NCBI RefSeq assembly: GCF_000003815.2
Contig: NC_049980.1
Location: 20,195,743-20,255,742 of the forward strand
From: Branchiostoma floridae
Lineage: Eukaryota; Chordata; Leptocardii; Amphioxiformes; Branchiostomatidae
DNA: 60,000 bases
Direction of reading: 5' to 3'
Part shown: positions 59,101 through 60,000 of the stretch, piece after piece
How positions within the stretch are numbered: the first letter of the stretch is position 1
Layout: every line of letters begins with the position of its first letter
The notes under the pieces: model-generated
Seen by the model: the letters and a program-made list of their open reading frames with translations, nothing else
What the model was told of the DNA's origin: nothing
The model's database searches: none
Translations under genes and position numbers: made by a program

Positions 59101-59456
59101 TGACAAGGATGTTTGATCGAATCGGAAGCGTACGCCAGCAAATTTAGAGGTAATTGTAACCGCACTCACCTGTTTTGAAGCTTGTTCTTGCATTTGTTTC
59201 ATGAGGATAGATTTCTTTTTGTCTTTACATCGTTTGTTCTGGAACCACACCCTGATGACACGGGGTGAGAGGCCTGTCATCTCCACTAACTGTTCCTTCA
59301 TCAACGCGTCAGGCCGCGGATTGGCCGCGTAGCAAGTCCGTAACGTGTGAAGCTGCTTTTCGTTCAAAACTGTTCTGACTCGGGTCGGTTTGTGTCCGTC
59401 TTGTTTGTGAACCTGTGGTCTTCGTTGATCCGAGCGACCGTGCGACTCTGGGCGAG
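49982..59456 (-). CDS. ISL: Islet-family LIM-homeodomain transcription factor (homeodomain to C-terminus)
   Basis: Nuclear DNA-binding factor that specifies motor neurons and endocrine and cardiac-type progenitors, acting with LDB and LHX3 partners. Visible exons on the minus strand are 59456-59170 (linker plus homeodomain), 52752-52705 (16-residue insert, provisional), 51956-51759 (Lhx3-binding region) and 50155-49982 (C-terminus). The homeodomain spans about 59388-59209 and contains [20 protein letters not shown] and [18 protein letters not shown], with Q50 and N51 of the recognition helix intact; this is the Islet class specifically. All joins are phase 0. The two LIM domains must be encoded upstream, beyond 60000. 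The C-terminal tail is Gly/Pro-rich and unlike vertebrate ISL1/ISL2. Whether the animal has one Islet gene cannot be seen here. The gene converges on SCAPER, the ancestral neighbour. Confidence 0.95.
50156..51758 (-). other. ISL: Islet intron (last)
   Basis: Phase-0 intron of 1.6 kb. It contains a palindromic (ACGT)n word near 50267-50276, a G/T-rich tract near 50280-50292 and a 50-bp tandem duplication at 51029-51124. No other gene seen. Confidence 0.85.
51029..51124. repeat. Direct tandem duplication of about 50 bp
   Basis: GCAACTTTGGATTTGT starts both copies (51029 and 51079); both continue GGGTATCG-ACCG-AGTA-GACTGTG with a few differences. A local duplication in the last Islet intron. 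Confidence 0.85.
51759..51956 (-). CDS. ISL: Islet exon with Lhx3-binding region
   Basis: Acceptor TTTCGGCAG precedes 51956 and donor GTAAGC begins at 51758 on the minus strand. It is 198 bp, 66 codons, phase 0 at both ends. It encodes [20 protein letters not shown], then [20 protein letters not shown] and [16 protein letters not shown], the conserved post-homeodomain block of Islet proteins that includes the LHX3-interacting segment of vertebrate ISL1. One extra Gln and one extra Pro widen the QPPW motif relative to vertebrates. Confidence 0.95.
51957..52704 (-). other. ISL: Islet intron between the 48-bp exon and the Lhx3-binding exon
   Basis: Phase-0 intron of 748 bp. It carries a perfect palindrome at 52468-52494. 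If the 48-bp exon is not used, this is part of one 7.2-kb intron reaching to 59169. Confidence 0.6.
52468..52494. repeat. Perfect palindrome, 13-bp arms
   Basis: AACAACAAATGTT, one T, then its exact reverse complement AACATTTGTTGTT. It lies about 210 bp from the 48-bp candidate exon, inside the Islet gene. Confidence 0.9.
52705..52752 (-). CDS. ISL: Candidate 48-bp cassette exon of Islet (16 residues)
   Basis: Minus-strand acceptor CGTTTTTGCAG ends at 52753 and donor GTAAAT begins at 52704. The exon is 48 bp, phase 0 at both ends, and encodes [16 protein letters not shown] without a stop. It would insert an acidic segment with one tryptophan between the homeodomain tail and the Lhx3-binding region. 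Because it is a multiple of three and symmetric, including or skipping it keeps the frame. The skipped form matches the vertebrate ISL layout more closely, so an alternative exon is likely if it is real. Supported by splice signals and an open frame only, with no homology that I know of. Confidence 0.55.
53818..53829 (-). other. ISL: Possible 12-nt microexon of Islet
   Basis: On the minus strand a strong acceptor TTCTTTTCTGTTTAG ends at 53830 and is followed at once by GCCATCAATAAC and then GTACGTAAGT. Using the first GT gives a 12-nt phase-0 exon (AINN); using the better GTAAGT gives 16 nt and would shift the frame. It may instead be a recursive-splicing-like site (acceptor and donor nearly back to back). 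No support beyond the signals. Confidence 0.2.
54760..55000. promoter_or_regulatory. Candidate intronic enhancer of Islet
   Basis: Contains GGGCCCATTATTCAAGGACA, ATTGAAAATACC, ATGATAATGGCGGGATTACA, AAGGCTTAATAGCAGCTGCA (E-box CAGCTG beside a TAAT core), CAAACAAAGG (SOX-like) and GACAGGTGCG. Unique sequence inside the large post-homeodomain intron. Word-based inference. Confidence 0.4.
57080..57310. promoter_or_regulatory. Candidate intronic enhancer of Islet
   Basis: Contains AATTGGCCTAATTCAATCCA, CCCATCTGTTCACTTC, CTTTATCAAGTTTCCCG, CAAGGCTGGCTGAG and GGTGACACCGGTGAC. Open on both strands for 66-79 codons with no family match, which for a GC-rich element is unremarkable. Confidence 0.33.
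57660..57880. promoter_or_regulatory. Candidate intronic enhancer of Islet
   Basis: Contains AGATTGATTCATCGATAAGA (overlapping TGATT, ATCGAT and GATAAG words), GTTATAATAAGC, CTAAGTGATTC (NKX-like), AGTTTATGG and GGTATAATTAG. Dense and unique. Word-based inference. Confidence 0.38.
59170..59456 (-). CDS. ISL: Islet homeodomain exon
   Basis: On the minus strand a pyrimidine-rich tract and acceptor CTGACCAG precede 59456; donor GTGAGT begins at 59169. The exon is 287 bp: two bases complete a codon from the upstream exon, followed by 95 codons ending in phase 0. It reads [20 protein letters not shown], then HKPTRVRTV leading into the homeodomain, and ends [17 protein letters not shown]. Homeodomain residues 1-60 correspond to about 59388-59209. 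The basic linker before it corresponds to the HVHKQPEK-TTRVRTV region of vertebrate ISL1. Confidence 0.96.
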
Positions 59457-60000
59457 CTGGTCAGTTGGAGTAGAGGGGAGAAAGAAAAGGTGGTCAGACA
59501 AAACACTAGCACCATCATGAAATAAACTACTTAAAGTTATGTGAATTGTTAGCCGAGATAAGCTACTCTAGTTGAGAGTAAAACATGGACAGCATTTGGT
59601 CTTTCGCTTCTTGGTTTCCTGAAGATTGTCATCGCTGTAATCTTGCCGTCATCCTATGTGTATAAAACATTATACATGTAATGTGTATGTTCTTTGGGGG
59701 AGGGGGTTAACGGTGCCCTCATAGTTGGTAACACTAAGCGACTACCCCGCCCGCGTGCTACTGGCCTTTCCGCGGCCCTGACCGCCGCACGCCGGCACGC
59801 GACAACTACTGTTCAGGTGGTTCAGGGGACAAGCGAGTTTCAAACTCCATTTTGAAGGAGGAACAAAATAATTTTAAGAAATAAACACATTCTGTGTACA
59901 CTACAGCTATCAGCGGGAGGTTGCACACGCTTTATAATGATGCCAAGTACACTATTCCAGCTTAGTGGCCGTCTGATGCCCTGTAACAATGGGTGTAATC
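59457..60000 (-). other. ISL: Islet intron upstream of the homeodomain exon (partial)
   Basis: Intron entering the homeodomain exon. No LIM-domain cysteine/histidine pattern was found here, so the LIM exons are outside the window. A CpG-rich patch lies at about 59745-59805. Confidence 0.75.

Larger units (their letters stand above)
52753..59169 (-). other. ISL: Large Islet intron after the homeodomain exon
   Basis: Phase-0 intron of 6.4 kb, CpG-retaining and nearly free of recognisable repeats, with several enhancer-like stretches (54760-55000, 57080-57310, 57660-57880) and a possible microexon at 53818-53829. No independent gene recognised. Confidence 0.75.

Noticed and set aside
59457-60000. 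LIM-domain exon of Islet
   Set aside because: No paired Cys-x2-Cys/His zinc-ligand pattern on the - strand in any frame; these exons must lie beyond the window.

Overview
This is eukaryotic genomic DNA: interrupted coding blocks with GT-AG borders, large introns, TIR elements and six runs of N. Two partial genes are recognised, converging tail to tail. On the + strand are the last recognisable coding exons of SCAPER (S-phase cyclin A-associated protein in the ER; stop codon at 27006-27008). On the - strand are the homeodomain-to-C-terminus exons of a LIM-homeodomain gene of the Islet family (last stop codon at 49982-49984; the LIM-domain exons lie beyond 60000). Islet next to Scaper is a known ancient microsynteny of animals. 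Intron sizes, a single Islet-type homeodomain and the mixed CpG landscape suggest an invertebrate deuterostome. My best guess is a cephalochordate (Branchiostoma-like), an inference not proven here.

Layout. 1-1722: SCAPER intron with a 220-bp TIR element. 1723-27008: five SCAPER exons (1723-1875, 13313-13462, 23662-23853, 24098-24158, 26929-27008) separated by introns that hold TIR elements and several stretches with dense homeodomain, POU, E-box, forkhead and TALE-like words. Exon phases do not join between 1875 and 13313, so at least one coding exon is missing or unseen; the 418-base gap at 2146-2563 is a candidate place. 27009 to about 27960: probable SCAPER 3' UTR. About 28000-48600: roughly 20 kb between the genes with no supported gene; it holds a perfect 18-bp-arm hairpin, diverged tandem repeats of about 120-130 bp, a (GT)48 microsatellite, foldback elements, CpG-rich blocks and candidate regulatory stretches. 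49982-59456: Islet exons on the - strand (59170-59456 homeodomain, 52705-52752 small symmetric exon, 51759-51956 Lhx3-binding region, 49982-50155 Gly/Pro-rich C-terminus).

How it fits together. SCAPER is a broadly expressed cytoplasmic/ER protein. Islet is a tightly controlled transcription factor of motor neurons, endocrine and cardiac-type progenitors. The reason given in the literature for their long linkage is that Islet enhancers sit inside SCAPER introns and between the genes. The enhancer-like stretches listed here are candidates from composition and motif words only; conservation and activity were not tested. CpG is scarce over most of the SCAPER half and frequent from about 28-33 kb onward, as expected if a methylated housekeeping gene body abuts an unmethylated developmental domain. 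The 2-kb TIR element in the first large SCAPER intron stands out as a CpG-rich island in that depleted background.
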